From positions 1 to 64,000 of the forward strand of contig NZ_FNJO01000005.1 of NCBI RefSeq assembly GCF_900104095.1: 64,000 nt of DNA, read 5' to 3'. Positions 1-8,526 of the stretch are shown here, piece by piece. The translations under genes were made by a program, and so were the position numbers. Origin of the DNA: Ralstonia sp. 25mfcol4.1 (GTDB lineage Bacteria; Pseudomonadota; Gammaproteobacteria; Burkholderiales; Burkholderiaceae). Below the pieces are notes generated by a model, which had not been told where the DNA came from, ran no database searches, and saw only the letters and a program-made list of their open reading frames with translations. Each line of letters starts with the position of its first letter. Positions within the stretch are counted from its first letter, which is position 1.

Positions 1-1092
1 AAATTGTGCCGACTTCCACGCCCGGGCGTAGCGATGTCGTGATCGCCGTCAAACGCGGCAAGCCGTGGACGCTGGTAGCCTCCGTCGACAATTCGGGCTC
101 GCGTTCCACCGGCAAGTGGCAAGGCAATGTGAGCGTTGGCATCGACAATCCGCTAGGCCTCAGCGACATGTTCAACATCGGCTACAACCAGGATCTGGTG
201 TTCAGCAACAAGGAACACGGCACCCGCGGCTGGAATGGCTTTTATTCGATTCCGTGGGGCTACTGGACGGCCACGCTGTCGGCCTACAGCAGCAACTACT
301 TCCAGCAGATTGCTGGCGTAAATACGACGTTCGTGTCGAGCGGAAAATCGCAGAACGTCGATCTGAAGCTGCACCGTGTGCTGCGCCGCAGTCAGAACGA
401 CGTGTTGGGCATGCATGTGCGACTGACGCGCCGGTTCGGCACGAGCTATATCGATGACACCGAGATTCCCCAGCAGCGCCGGAATAACACCCTCCTCGAA
501 GTCGGGGTGACGGACCGCCATTACTTCGGCCCGTCGCAGCTCGACGCCACGCTGTCATTCCGCCAGGGCATTGGCGCCTTCGGCGCGCAGGACGACACGC
601 TGGCGTCGTTCGATGGCCCGACCTGGCGCTACCGCATGATGGTGCTCGACGCCAACCTCGGTGCCTTTCAAACTGGCAGAACAGCCATTCCGCTACGTCA
701 CGACGATCCGGGGGCAATTCACCAATGACCGGCTCTATTACGTGGATGACTTGACGATTGGCAGCCGATATACCGTACGGGGCTTCGATGGCGAAAGCCA
801 GCTTGCGGGCGAGCGTGGCTTCTATTGGCGCAATGAACTGCAGGCGCCGCTAGGGACCAGCGGCCAGGCGCTTTACGTCGGCCTCGATTATGGCCGCGTG
901 TACGGACCATCGACCCAGGCACTGGTCGGCACGCAACTGGCTGGCGCGGTGATCGGCATGCGCGGCGGCGTCGGCTCGCAAACGTTCGGCGGCGTCTCGT
1001 ATGACGTGTTCCTGGGCACGCCCGTGTACAAGCCGGAGCAGTTCAATACCGCCGGGGTGACGGCGGGGATGCAGGTGGTTTATCAGTATTAG
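1..1092 (+). pseudogene. C-terminal part of TpsB (ShlB/FhaC-type) two-partner-secretion transporter, frameshifted
   Basis: The gene enters from the left edge. The visible part is the C-terminal beta-barrel of an outer-membrane TpsB transporter, which exports a large TpsA exoprotein. Its opening resembles the usual start of the barrel (VPTSTPGRSDVVIAV, then DNSGSRSTGKWQGN), and the end has the typical RGF and F-x-G-x-x-YD-like strands (TVRGFDGES; FGGVSYDVFLGTP) with a terminal aromatic residue (VVYQY). The first frame runs from the edge to 728; homology moves to the next frame at about position 660, after codon ctc (657-659), where one extra g precedes gtg at 661. A one-base insertion or two-base deletion there explains it. 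The product would end in unrelated residues and lose the last barrel strands, so it is probably inactive unless the shift is a sequencing error. No TpsA gene is visible. Confidence 0.85.
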
Positions 1093-1125
1093 TCCATGAA
1101 CAATCGCCAACGGCCGCGCGGAACG

Positions 1126-2046
1126 CTAATCGCTGCCTGACTCCTGCCATGGCTCTCCCTGCGCAACCCTTCGCGCCACTGACACAAACCGTTGCACATG
1201 ACGGTCGTCGGTGTCCTGTTGCGTGGCCAGTGCAATGCCGATGCGATTGGTCGGACGAGGGCTCGACAGGCGCAGGAAGCGCACGCGTCGATTGGTGTAG
1301 CGCGCCGTCACGCCCGGCACCAGCGCCACGCCCAGGCCGCTCTCCACCAGGCTGACGATGGTCTGCACCTGCACGGCCTCCTGCGTGATGCGGGGCACGA
1401 AGCCGGCCTGCTGGCATAGCAGCATCGCCACGGCTTGCAGGTTCGGCACGTCGGCACTGGGATGCATGATGAACGGCTCGTCGGCCAGCGCCTTCAGCGC
1501 GATGCTGTCCTGGCTGGCGAAGCGGCTCTCGGCGGGCACGGCTGCCATGAACGAATCGGACTCCAGCGGCAGCAGCTGAAAAGGCCCGCTGCTCAGGATC
1601 GGAAAACGCACCAGGCCGGCGTCGAGCTGGCCGCGCTCGATGCGGTCGAGGATCGCCGCCGAGGTCGATTCATGCAGGATCAGCTCGATGCCGGGGTGTT
1701 CGCCGCGAAACGCCGGAATCAGCCGGGGCAGCAGCGCATAGGTGGCCGATCCGACAAATCCCACACGCAGCGCGCCGCGCTCGCCATGGGCCGCCGATTG
1801 CGCGGCGGCGCGGGCCTGCTCCGCATGGAACAGCGCACGCCGCGCATCGTTCAGGGCGGCCTCGCCGGCCTGGGTCAGGCGGACGCCACGTGTGGTGCGC
1901 ACGAACAGCGGCGTGCCCAGCGACGCTTCCAGCTTGCGGATCGAGATGGACAGCGGCGGTTGCGCCATGTGCAGGCGCTCGGCGGCGCGGTGGAAGTTGC
2001 CGGTTTCGGCAAGCACGACAAACTGCTGAAGCTGGCGCAGGTCCAT
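1126..2046 (-). CDS. LysR-family transcriptional regulator (CatM/BenM-like)
   Basis: A 306-residue LysR regulator: N-terminal winged helix-turn-helix (residues about 1-60, RQLQQFVVLAETGNFHRAAE then AQPPLSISIRKLE) followed by a periplasmic-binding-protein-like effector domain. The TTG at 2058 would add four residues; the ATG at 2046 gives the standard MDLRQLQQF start and is preferred. It is transcribed away from the CoA-transferase operon at 2157 and so is its likely regulator. The helix-turn-helix with APPLS-type recognition helix is typical of regulators of aromatic or organic acid catabolism, but the effector cannot be named from sequence. Confidence 0.9.
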   Translation of the reverse strand: MDLRQLQQFVVLAETGNFHRAAERLHMAQPPLSISIRKLEASLGTPLFVRTTRGVRLTQAGEAALNDARRALFHAEQARAAAQSAAHGERGALRVGFVGSATYALLPRLIPAFRGEHPGIELILHESTSAAILDRIERGQLDAGLVRFPILSSGPFQLLPLESDSFMAAVPAESRFASQDSIALKALADEPFIMHPSADVPNLQAVAMLLCQQAGFVPRITQEAVQVQTIVSLVESGLGVALVPGVTARYTNRRVRFLRLSSPRPTNRIGIALATQQDTDDRHVQRFVSVARRVAQGEPWQESGSD

Positions 2047-2156
2047 GGCGATATACAACCGATATCAGTTCCTAAATATCTAATATTAGACGCAAGCGGC
2101 CGGCTGGACTACGCTAGGCCCCCATCAGATCCATAAAGCCATAAGGAGACACCGCG
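2047..2156. promoter_or_regulatory. Divergent LysR/CoA-transferase promoter region with AT-rich dyads
   Basis: This 110-bp divergent spacer is much richer in AT than its surroundings. It holds ATAT-N7-ATAT at 2051-2065 and a perfect palindrome ctaatattag at 2080-2089, the kind of T-N11-A-like dyads LysR proteins bind. A ribosome site (aaggag, about 2140-2146) precedes the ATG at 2157. Assignment as operator is inference from position and symmetry. Confidence 0.5.
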
Positions 2157-3326
2157 ATGCTGCCATTGTCAGGTATCCGTGTCGTCGACCTGTCGACCGT
2201 CGTGATGGGCCCCTACGCCAGCCAGTGGCTGGCCGACCTGGGCGCCGAAGTCATCAAGGTGGAAACGCCCGACGGCGATTCCACGCGCCGCACCGGCCCG
2301 GCCACCGAAGATGGCATGTCCGCCATTTTTCTGGGTGTGAACCGCAGCAAGAAGAGCGTGGTGCTGAACCTGAAGCAGCCGGCCGCGCAGGCGGCGCTGC
2401 ACAAGCTGCTGGACACGGCCGATGTGTTCCTGCACAGCATGCGGCCGCAGAAGCTGGGCAGGCTGGACCTGGATCCGGCCAGCGTCATGGCGCGCCATCC
2501 GCAACTGGTCTATGTGAGCCTGCTGGGCTTTGCCGAGGATGGCCCCTATGGCGGCCGGCCCGCCTACGACGACATCATCCAGGGGCTGTGCGGCAATGCC
2601 GCGCTGATGGCCGCGCAGACCGGCACCGTGCGCTATTTCCCGACCATCTCGGCGGACAAGACCAGCGGCCTGGTGGCCGCGCTGTCGATTTCCGCCGCGC
2701 TGGCCGGGCGCGAGCGCAACGGCGGCAAGGGCGGCATGGTCGAAGTGCCGATGTTCGAATCGATGGTGGCGTTCAACCTGGTCGAGCACCTGTATGGCCA
2801 GCATTTCGAGCCGCCACGCGCCACGGCCGGTTATCCGCGCGTGCTGGCGCCGTTGCGTCGGCCGTACCAGACGGCCGACGGCTACGTCTGCATGATGCCG
2901 TACACCGACGCCCACTGGCGCGACTTCTTCCAGGCCGCCGGCCGCGACGACCTGGCCGCCGATGCGCGCTTCACCGACATCGCCGCGCGCACGCGCCATA
3001 TCGAGACGCTTTACGAGATCACCGGCGAACTGGTGCGCGAACGCAGCACCGACGACTGGCTGGCGCTGTGCGAATCGCTGCAGATTCCGGTCGCGCGTGT
3101 GAACGACCTGGATGAGCTGGTCGATGACCCGCACCTGCGGGCCACGGGTTTCTTCGATCAGGTGGACGACCCTGCCATGGGCACGCTGCGCTTTCCGGGG
3201 GCGCCGGTGCGCTTCGACGGCGAGCGCGCGCATGCCGCCGTGCCGCCGCGGCTGGGCGAGCACACGCGCGAAGTGTTGGGCAGCCTGGGCCTGAGCGACG
3301 CCGAGATTGCCGCGCTGCGCGACTGA
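2157..3326 (+). CDS. Family III CoA-transferase (CaiB/BaiF type)
   Basis: A 389-residue CaiB/BaiF acyl-CoA:carboxylate CoA-transferase. It has the family opening (LPLSGIRVVDLSTVVMGPY, then LADLGAEVIKVE), the N-R-S/N-K-K segment (GVNRSKKSVVLNL) and the catalytic aspartate region RPAYDDIIQG at about residue 140. Length matches the family norm of about 400. It is the first gene of a set with a MaoC-fold protein, a Bug binding protein and two acyl-CoA dehydrogenases, all on the plus strand, so it probably activates an imported carboxylic acid by moving CoA from an acyl-CoA donor. The substrate is not inferable. Confidence 0.92.
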   Translation: MLPLSGIRVVDLSTVVMGPYASQWLADLGAEVIKVETPDGDSTRRTGPATEDGMSAIFLGVNRSKKSVVLNLKQPAAQAALHKLLDTADVFLHSMRPQKLGRLDLDPASVMARHPQLVYVSLLGFAEDGPYGGRPAYDDIIQGLCGNAALMAAQTGTVRYFPTISADKTSGLVAALSISAALAGRERNGGKGGMVEVPMFESMVAFNLVEHLYGQHFEPPRATAGYPRVLAPLRRPYQTADGYVCMMPYTDAHWRDFFQAAGRDDLAADARFTDIAARTRHIETLYEITGELVRERSTDDWLALCESLQIPVARVNDLDELVDDPHLRATGFFDQVDDPAMGTLRFPGAPVRFDGERAHAAVPPRLGEHTREVLGSLGLSDAEIAALRD

Positions 3327-3365
3327 CCCTCGAACACCCCCATCGACACACGACACGGAGACGAC

Positions 3366-3833
3366 ATGACCGCAGCACAGCCGCAACGCCTGGGACAGGG
3401 CTTCTACTGGCAGGACATCCGCGATGGGCAGGTATTCGAGACCTTCCGCCGTACCGTGACCGAGACCGACCTGGTCAACTTCATTTCGGTCACCGGCATG
3501 CTGGAGGCCATTTTTATCGAGGAAGGCTACGAGGCCGGCGCCATCAAGGGCCGTCCGGTGCCGGCCGCGCTGACCTATGCGCTGATCGAGGGCTTCATCC
3601 TGCAGACGATGATCCAGGGCACGGGCCTGGCCATGCTGGAGCTGACCCAGAAGATCCACGGCCCGGTGCTGGTGGGCGACACGATCCACGCGCGCATTAC
3701 CGTGACCGGCGTGCGGCCGACGTCGAAGAGCGGCCGCGCCGTGGTGGATTCGTCGATCGAGGTGTTCAACCAGCGCCAGGCGTTGGTCATGACCTATACC
3801 GCGCGGCGGCTGCTGGCCGGACGCGAGGCCTGA
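3366..3833 (+). CDS. MaoC-fold (hotdog) protein lacking the usual hydratase residues
   Basis: A 155-residue single-hotdog protein of the MaoC-like family. Its layout matches the family: a T-V-T-E-T-D-L-V-N-F opening, a GRPVPAALTYALIEG helix, and a VGDTIHARITVTGVRPTSKSGRAVV strand region. Active R-hydratases have an Asp-x-Asn-Pro-x-His stretch directly after the opening; here the matching stretch reads VTGMLEAIFIEE, with neither Asp nor His. It may therefore be a non-catalytic or altered MaoC member. It lies 39 bp after the CoA-transferase and 106 bp before the Bug gene. Confidence 0.8.
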   Translation: MTAAQPQRLGQGFYWQDIRDGQVFETFRRTVTETDLVNFISVTGMLEAIFIEEGYEAGAIKGRPVPAALTYALIEGFILQTMIQGTGLAMLELTQKIHGPVLVGDTIHARITVTGVRPTSKSGRAVVDSSIEVFNQRQALVMTYTARRLLAGREA

Positions 3834-3939
3834 CACGGCCCGACGACCCACGGCGTGACGGCAGGTCACGTCGGTCGCGCGCTGCCCGGCCCTGGAAGGG
3901 GGCCGGGTCAGGACACGGTTTTTACCGGAGGAGACAAAC

Positions 3940-4959
3940 ATGCCCACACAGAGCAGAATTGCCAGGCATTGCTTCAGCATTCCCACGCGCCGCGCATGGC
4001 TGCTGGCACTGGCGGGGTGCGCGCTGGCCGTAGCCGCACTGCCTCGCGCGACGCTGGCCGCCACCTATCCCGACCGGCCGATCCGGCTGGTGGTGCCGTT
4101 CCCGCCCGGCGGGCCCACCGACCTGGTGTCGCGCGTGATCGCCCGGAAGATGTCGGACGAACTGGGCCAGCAGGTGCTGGTCGACAACCGGCCGGGCGCC
4201 AACGGCAATATCGGCAACGAGATCGTCGCCAAGGCGCCCGCCGATGGCTACACGGTGCTTTACAACACATCGTCCATCGCGCTCAGCCAGGCGCTGTACA
4301 AGAAGCTGCCCTACGACGTCAAGCGCGACCTGCTGCCCGTGGCCATGACGGCCAATGTGCCGCTGGTGCTGGAAGTCAACGCGCAGGTGCCGGCGAACAC
4401 GGTGCCGGAGTTCGTGGCGTGGCTCAAGTCGCATCCCGGCAAGATGACGTATGGATCGGCCGGCAACGGCAATGTCACGCATCTGGCCGCGTTCCTGTTC
4501 CTGCAGGCCAACGGGCTGGACGCGGTGCATGCGCCGTACAAGGGCAGCGCGCCCGCGCTGACTGATCTGGCCAGCGGCCAGGTGCAGTTCATGACCGATA
4601 CGATCAATTCGTCGCTGCCGTTCATCCGCGACAGGCGCATGAAGGCGCTGGCCGTGACCAGCGCCGCGCGCAGCGCGCAGCTGCCCGACGTGCCGACGCT
4701 GGCGGAATCGGGCATGCCGGGATTCGAGGTCGGTGCCTGGCAGGGCATGATGGTGCCGGCGAAAACGTCGCCCGACATCGTGCGCAAGCTCAACGCCGCC
4801 GCGCTGAAGGCGCTGGGCTCGGCCGACGTGCGTGCCAGCCTGGCAGCGCAGGGCGCCGAAGCGCGCGGCTCCAGCCCCGACGCCTACGCGAAATACCTGA
4901 CCCAGGAAATCGACCGCTGGCAGAAGGTGGTCAAGGACACCGGCGTGACGCTGGACTGA
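3940..4959 (+). CDS. Bug/TctC-family tripartite tricarboxylate transporter substrate-binding protein
   Basis: A 339-residue periplasmic solute-binding protein of the Bug family. After an arginine-rich N-terminus (PTRRAWLLALAGCALAVAALP) comes the family signature YPDRPIRLVVPFPPGGPTDLVSR, then Q-x-x-V-x-NRPGANGNIG and the GYTVLYNT strand. The central HAPYKGSAPALTDLASGQVQ motif is diagnostic. A strong ribosome site (ggagg, about 3926-3932) precedes ATG 3940. No TctA or TctB membrane gene is nearby, as usual for these orphan binding proteins in Bordetella and Cupriavidus. It probably captures the carboxylate handled by the surrounding CoA enzymes. Confidence 0.95.
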   Translation: MPTQSRIARHCFSIPTRRAWLLALAGCALAVAALPRATLAATYPDRPIRLVVPFPPGGPTDLVSRVIARKMSDELGQQVLVDNRPGANGNIGNEIVAKAPADGYTVLYNTSSIALSQALYKKLPYDVKRDLLPVAMTANVPLVLEVNAQVPANTVPEFVAWLKSHPGKMTYGSAGNGNVTHLAAFLFLQANGLDAVHAPYKGSAPALTDLASGQVQFMTDTINSSLPFIRDRRMKALAVTSAARSAQLPDVPTLAESGMPGFEVGAWQGMMVPAKTSPDIVRKLNAAALKALGSADVRASLAAQGAEARGSSPDAYAKYLTQEIDRWQKVVKDTGVTLD

Positions 4960-4996
4960 CCGGCAGCCGGTGAATCGATCGGTAAAGGAGTCGACA

Positions 4997-6157
4997 TTGC
5001 ATCCGTTGTTTGGCACGTTTGCGCTGACTGCCTTGCCTGCCGGGGCCGCTGCGTTCCGGCGGGAAGTCAAGGCCTTTCTGCAGGACCACCTGCCCGCGCT
5101 GCCGCCCGATGTGCGCGCACGCTCGTGGATGGGGTTCGATGCCGGCTTCAGCCGCGCGCTGGCCCGGCGCGGATGGGTCGGCATCACGCTCCCCGCGCAG
5201 TACGGCGGGGCCGGCCTCGACGCGTTCTCGCGCTTCGTGCTGGTAGAGGAGCTGCTGGCCTGCGGCGCGCCGGTATCGGCGCACTGGATCGCCGACCGCC
5301 AGAGCGGGCCGCTGATCCTGCGTTACGGCACCGACGCGCAACGGGCGTTCTACCTGCCGCGCATCTGCCGGGGCGAGGCGTTCTTCTGCATCGGCATGAG
5401 CGAGCCCAATTCGGGCTCCGACCTGGCCAGCGTGGCCACGCGCGCCGTGCCGCTGCCCGATGGCGGGTGGCGCCTGAATGGCCGCAAGATCTGGACGACC
5501 AATGCCGATCGCTGCCACTTCATGCTGGCGCTGGTGCGGACATCGGGCGAGACCGGAGACCGGCAGAAAGGGTTGTCGCAGGTGATTGTCGACCTGTCGC
5601 TGCCGGGCGTGACCGTGCGGCCGATCCACGACCTGGCCGGCGATGCGCATTTCTCGGAAGTCAGCTTCGAAGACGTGCAGTTGCCCGCCGATGCGCTGGT
5701 CGGGCAGGCGGGCGCGGGCTGGGAGCAGGTCAACGCGGAACTGGCTTTCGAGCGTAGCGGCCCCGAGCGGCTGTATTCGAGCGTGGTGCTGCTCGATGCC
5801 TGGATGGCCGCGCTGCGCCGCCAGCCGGCGGTGCAGCGCGATCTGGTGACGATCGGCCGGATCATGGGGCAACTGGCCACGCTGCGCGCCATGTCCCTGG
5901 CCGTGACCGCAAAGCTGGCGGCCGGCGAAAGCCCCCTGGTCGAGGCCGCGCTGGTCAAGGACCTTGGCACGGGACTGGAACAGTCGATCGGCGCGCTGGC
6001 CGAGGCGGCGCTGGGCGACGAAGCCGGCCTGGCTGCCGATGCCGACCTGTATCGCACGGCGGCCTATGTGAGCCAGATTTCACCGACCTATTCGCTGCGG
6101 GGCGGCACGCGCGAGATCCTGCGCGGAATGATCGCGCGGGGCCTGGGACTACGCTGA
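4997..6157 (+). CDS. Acyl-CoA dehydrogenase (large-subunit type)
   Basis: A 386-residue FAD acyl-CoA dehydrogenase. It shows the middle-domain motif SEPNSGSDLASV, the RKIWTTNADRCHFML strand and the terminal SLRGGTREILRGMIARGLGL. The TTG at 4997 is chosen because a near-perfect Shine-Dalgarno aaaggag (4984-4990) sits six bases before it; the in-frame GTG at 4970 has none. It is followed after 14 bp by a second, shorter dehydrogenase, a pairing typical of heteromeric alpha2beta2 acyl-CoA dehydrogenases such as pimeloyl-CoA dehydrogenase PimCD. It should introduce the alpha-beta double bond into the acyl-CoA made by the operon. Confidence 0.9.
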   Translation: MHPLFGTFALTALPAGAAAFRREVKAFLQDHLPALPPDVRARSWMGFDAGFSRALARRGWVGITLPAQYGGAGLDAFSRFVLVEELLACGAPVSAHWIADRQSGPLILRYGTDAQRAFYLPRICRGEAFFCIGMSEPNSGSDLASVATRAVPLPDGGWRLNGRKIWTTNADRCHFMLALVRTSGETGDRQKGLSQVIVDLSLPGVTVRPIHDLAGDAHFSEVSFEDVQLPADALVGQAGAGWEQVNAELAFERSGPERLYSSVVLLDAWMAALRRQPAVQRDLVTIGRIMGQLATLRAMSLAVTAKLAAGESPLVEAALVKDLGTGLEQSIGALAEAALGDEAGLAADADLYRTAAYVSQISPTYSLRGGTREILRGMIARGLGLR

Positions 6158-6171
6158 CACGGAGAAAGGGC

Positions 6172-7143
6172 ATGGACGACATTTACGCCGATGCGCTGGA
6201 AACGGTGCTGCGCGATCACTGCACGCCGGCCGTGGTGCGCGCCATCGAAGCCGGTTCCGAAGCCGCTGCCGCCGCGCTCTGGGCGCAGCTCGACGCCAGC
6301 GGCTTCGCGGATAGCCTGCTGCCCGACGCCGGGCTGACGCTGCGCGACCTGCTGCCGATGCTGCTGGTCACCGGCCGGTACGCTACACCGCTGCCGCTGG
6401 GCCAGACGATTTTTGCGCGCGCGCTGCTGCATGCGGCCGGCGTGGCGATACCGGACGGCCCCATCGCACTGGCCAGTTTCGGCTTGCAAGCGCGCACCCT
6501 GGTTGCCGATGGCGCCACGGCAAGCTGGTTCCTCGCGCAGCAGGCGGATCGCGTCTGTCTGCTGCCTCGCGACGCCGCCGATGTGGCGCCGACCGGGGTG
6601 CACGCTGACCTCACCGTCAGCATCGCAGGTACGCCGGCGGCAGCCTTTGCCTTGCCGCCGGGCACGCTGCGCACGATAGGTGCCGCACTGCATGCCGCGC
6701 AGATGGCCGGGGCCATCGCCCGTGTGTTCGATCTGACCCTGCAGTACGCCAACGACCGCGTGCAGTTTGGCCGGCCTGTGGGCAAGTTCCAGGCGATCCA
6801 GCACCAGATCAGCGTGATGGCCGAGCAGGTGGCGGCCACCCGAATGGCCGGGCAGATCGCATTCTCCGGCGATGGCGCGACGCCGCATCGCATGCACGCG
6901 GCCATCGCCAAGTTCGGTGCCAGCGACGCCGTTGCGCCGGTCACGTCGATGGCGCATGCGGTGCACGGGGCTATCGGCATTACCGCCGAATACGACCTGC
7001 AGCTTTATACGCGGCGGCTGCACGCATGGCGCGTGGCCGACGGGTCGGAACGATACTGGGCCCGCGAGATCGGCCAGGCCGCGTGCGAGGCGAAGGGTGG
7101 TGCGGTGGACATCATCCGCGCCTGGAGCGGCGAGGCCGTGTAA
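6172..7143 (+). CDS. Acyl-CoA dehydrogenase (small-subunit type)
   Basis: A 323-residue acyl-CoA dehydrogenase-like protein, shorter and less conserved than the gene before it. The C-terminal helical domain is clear (TLQYANDRVQFGRPVGKFQAIQHQISVMAEQ; AVHGAIGITAEYDLQLYTRRLHAW), while the central FAD loop is weak. This is the pattern of the small partner in two-subunit dehydrogenases. ATG 6172 follows ggagaaaggg closely. It is the last gene of the 2157-7143 operon. The 209 bp after it, up to 7352, hold no gene I can support. Confidence 0.88.
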   Translation: MDDIYADALETVLRDHCTPAVVRAIEAGSEAAAAALWAQLDASGFADSLLPDAGLTLRDLLPMLLVTGRYATPLPLGQTIFARALLHAAGVAIPDGPIALASFGLQARTLVADGATASWFLAQQADRVCLLPRDAADVAPTGVHADLTVSIAGTPAAAFALPPGTLRTIGAALHAAQMAGAIARVFDLTLQYANDRVQFGRPVGKFQAIQHQISVMAEQVAATRMAGQIAFSGDGATPHRMHAAIAKFGASDAVAPVTSMAHAVHGAIGITAEYDLQLYTRRLHAWRVADGSERYWAREIGQAACEAKGGAVDIIRAWSGEAV

Positions 7144-7352
7144 CGAGACGTGGATCGACGATCGGGCCGGCAGTACCGTGGTCCGCTACCGTCGTCCGGC
7201 AGCGCGTCAGGAAATGGAAGCCGGCGACGGCGGCCCGTGCACCAGCGCTTCCAGGCACGCCTGTTCGAGCGCCATTGTCCCCGGTCCAAATGGAGCTTGG
7301 GCGGCACATGGCGAACGTCGTGCCGCTGCCACGCAGCGGGCGTGGCGCAGCT

Positions 7353-8012
7353 TCAGTGGCCGGTCATTTCCACGCGGCAGTCCATTTCGGGCTTGCCGGG
7401 CAACACAAGCCGGGCGTCGGGGCCTTTGTCCCAGAACTGGGCCTCGCCGTCCTTGAGCGTGGCCGCATAGCGTGCGCCCGAGGCCGCGGGGGCCTGCTGC
7501 AGCACGATTTGCTGATCCAGCCAGCGCAGGTAGGCGTAGCCGGGGTCGGTCTGCACGAAGGTGCCGGCGATCACCGCATCCACGCCGGGGCAGCGGATAT
7601 TGAACGGACCCCGGCTGATGCCACGGTCGTCCTGGGTGCGCGCGCCTGCGTAGCTGTGACGGAGGTCGGAGATGCGCTGCAGGTAGGTGGTGGCGGTGCA
7701 GGCGTGCGCGTCGTCGGCCTTCCAGCAGTCGTTGCGGCCCTTGATCCAGCCCCGTTGCTCGGCGATCAGCGATTTCTTCTGCGCGGTCGGCAGCGACCTC
7801 GCGTCGAGCGCCAGGCCGTAGAGCCGGGTGGTTTCGCGGTCCAGCCGCGCCAGGGAGGCGTCCTTGCACACCATCTGTTCGATCTGGCCCTCCGCCTTCT
7901 TGCAGTCGAAGCTCGGCATGGCTGTGGTCTGTGCGGCGTGCGCCGGGCTGGCGAGAACCAGAAGGGCCAGCAGCAGGGGCGGGGCGGCCGGCAGGGCGAG
8001 GTGGCTGGGCAT
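7353..8012 (-). CDS. Secreted LprI-like / MliC-like lysozyme-inhibitor domain protein
   Basis: A 219-residue exported protein. Residues 1-27 form a signal peptide (a Leu/Ala core ending SPAHA-AQ). Residues about 34-120 match the LprI/DUF1311 pattern: FDCKKAEGQIEQMVCKDASLARLDRE with paired cysteines (C37, C49), then the AEQRGWIKGRNDC segment. The C-terminal part (from about 165) reads ARYAATLKDGEAQFWDKG and ends MDCRVEMTGH, resembling MliC/PliC inhibitors of C-type lysozyme. Both domains are known from lysozyme inhibitors, so a role in protecting peptidoglycan in the periplasm is likely. It follows the cupin gene by 22 bp. Confidence 0.75.
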   Translation of the reverse strand: MPSHLALPAAPPLLLALLVLASPAHAAQTTAMPSFDCKKAEGQIEQMVCKDASLARLDRETTRLYGLALDARSLPTAQKKSLIAEQRGWIKGRNDCWKADDAHACTATTYLQRISDLRHSYAGARTQDDRGISRGPFNIRCPGVDAVIAGTFVQTDPGYAYLRWLDQQIVLQQAPAASGARYAATLKDGEAQFWDKGPDARLVLPGKPEMDCRVEMTGH

Positions 8013-8034
8013 GGCAGGAACTCCTGCGGGCCGC

Positions 8035-8421
8035 TCAGCCCGCGTTGCGATCGATCACGACAAAATGCTTGCGCACGGGTTCGATGACTTCGAAGACGCC
8101 TTCGAAGCCCGCCGGGATCACGCAGGCATCGCCCGGGCCGAACTCCCGTGCGCTACCAGTATGGCTGGTGATGCGCAGCCGGCCACTGATCACGCAGAAG
8201 AATTCTTCCTTGCCGGCCGGAAAGGCGATGCGCCACGCTCCCGGCTGGCACGCCCAGATGCCACAGTCGAAATCGCCCTGCCCGGCGCTGTAGTGCGTCC
8301 AGGTGGTGCGATCCGGATTGCCCTGTACCAGGCGGTCGGGACGGGGGTTGTCGTGGGCAGGCGCCGGTTCGGCGCGGAAATCGATCAGGGAGACGGGGGC
8401 GCGGGGCGATGGATGCGACAT
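8035..8421 (-). CDS. Small cupin-domain protein (DUF861/EutQ-like)
   Basis: A 128-residue single cupin. The double-stranded helix motifs are visible: W-A-C-Q-P-G-A-W-R-I-A-F-P-A-G-K-E-E-F-F-C-V-I-S-G in two parts, then FGPGDACVIPAGFEG and a terminal KHFVVIDR strand. The ATG at 8421 (MSHPSPRAP) is preferred over 8523, which would add a Pro/Arg-rich stretch outside the fold; neither has a strong ribosome site. Function is unknown; members of this family bind metal and small ligands. Confidence 0.75.
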   Translation of the reverse strand: MSHPSPRAPVSLIDFRAEPAPAHDNPRPDRLVQGNPDRTTWTHYSAGQGDFDCGIWACQPGAWRIAFPAGKEEFFCVISGRLRITSHTGSAREFGPGDACVIPAGFEGVFEVIEPVRKHFVVIDRNAG

Positions 8422-8526
8422 GGGTGGGCAACCCGGCGAAAGCCGGGCAAGGCAGGGTGTAAAGCCGTAAGTGTAGCCGCCGATGGCGGGCCCGCGCGGG
8501 CGCGGGGCGGGCTCGGCGGTCATCGG

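Noticed and set aside
2169-4064. Long open frame antisense to the CoA-transferase and MaoC genes
   Set aside because: Low-complexity His/Arg/Gly-rich translation typical of the antisense strand of high-GC genes; the plus-strand genes have clear families.
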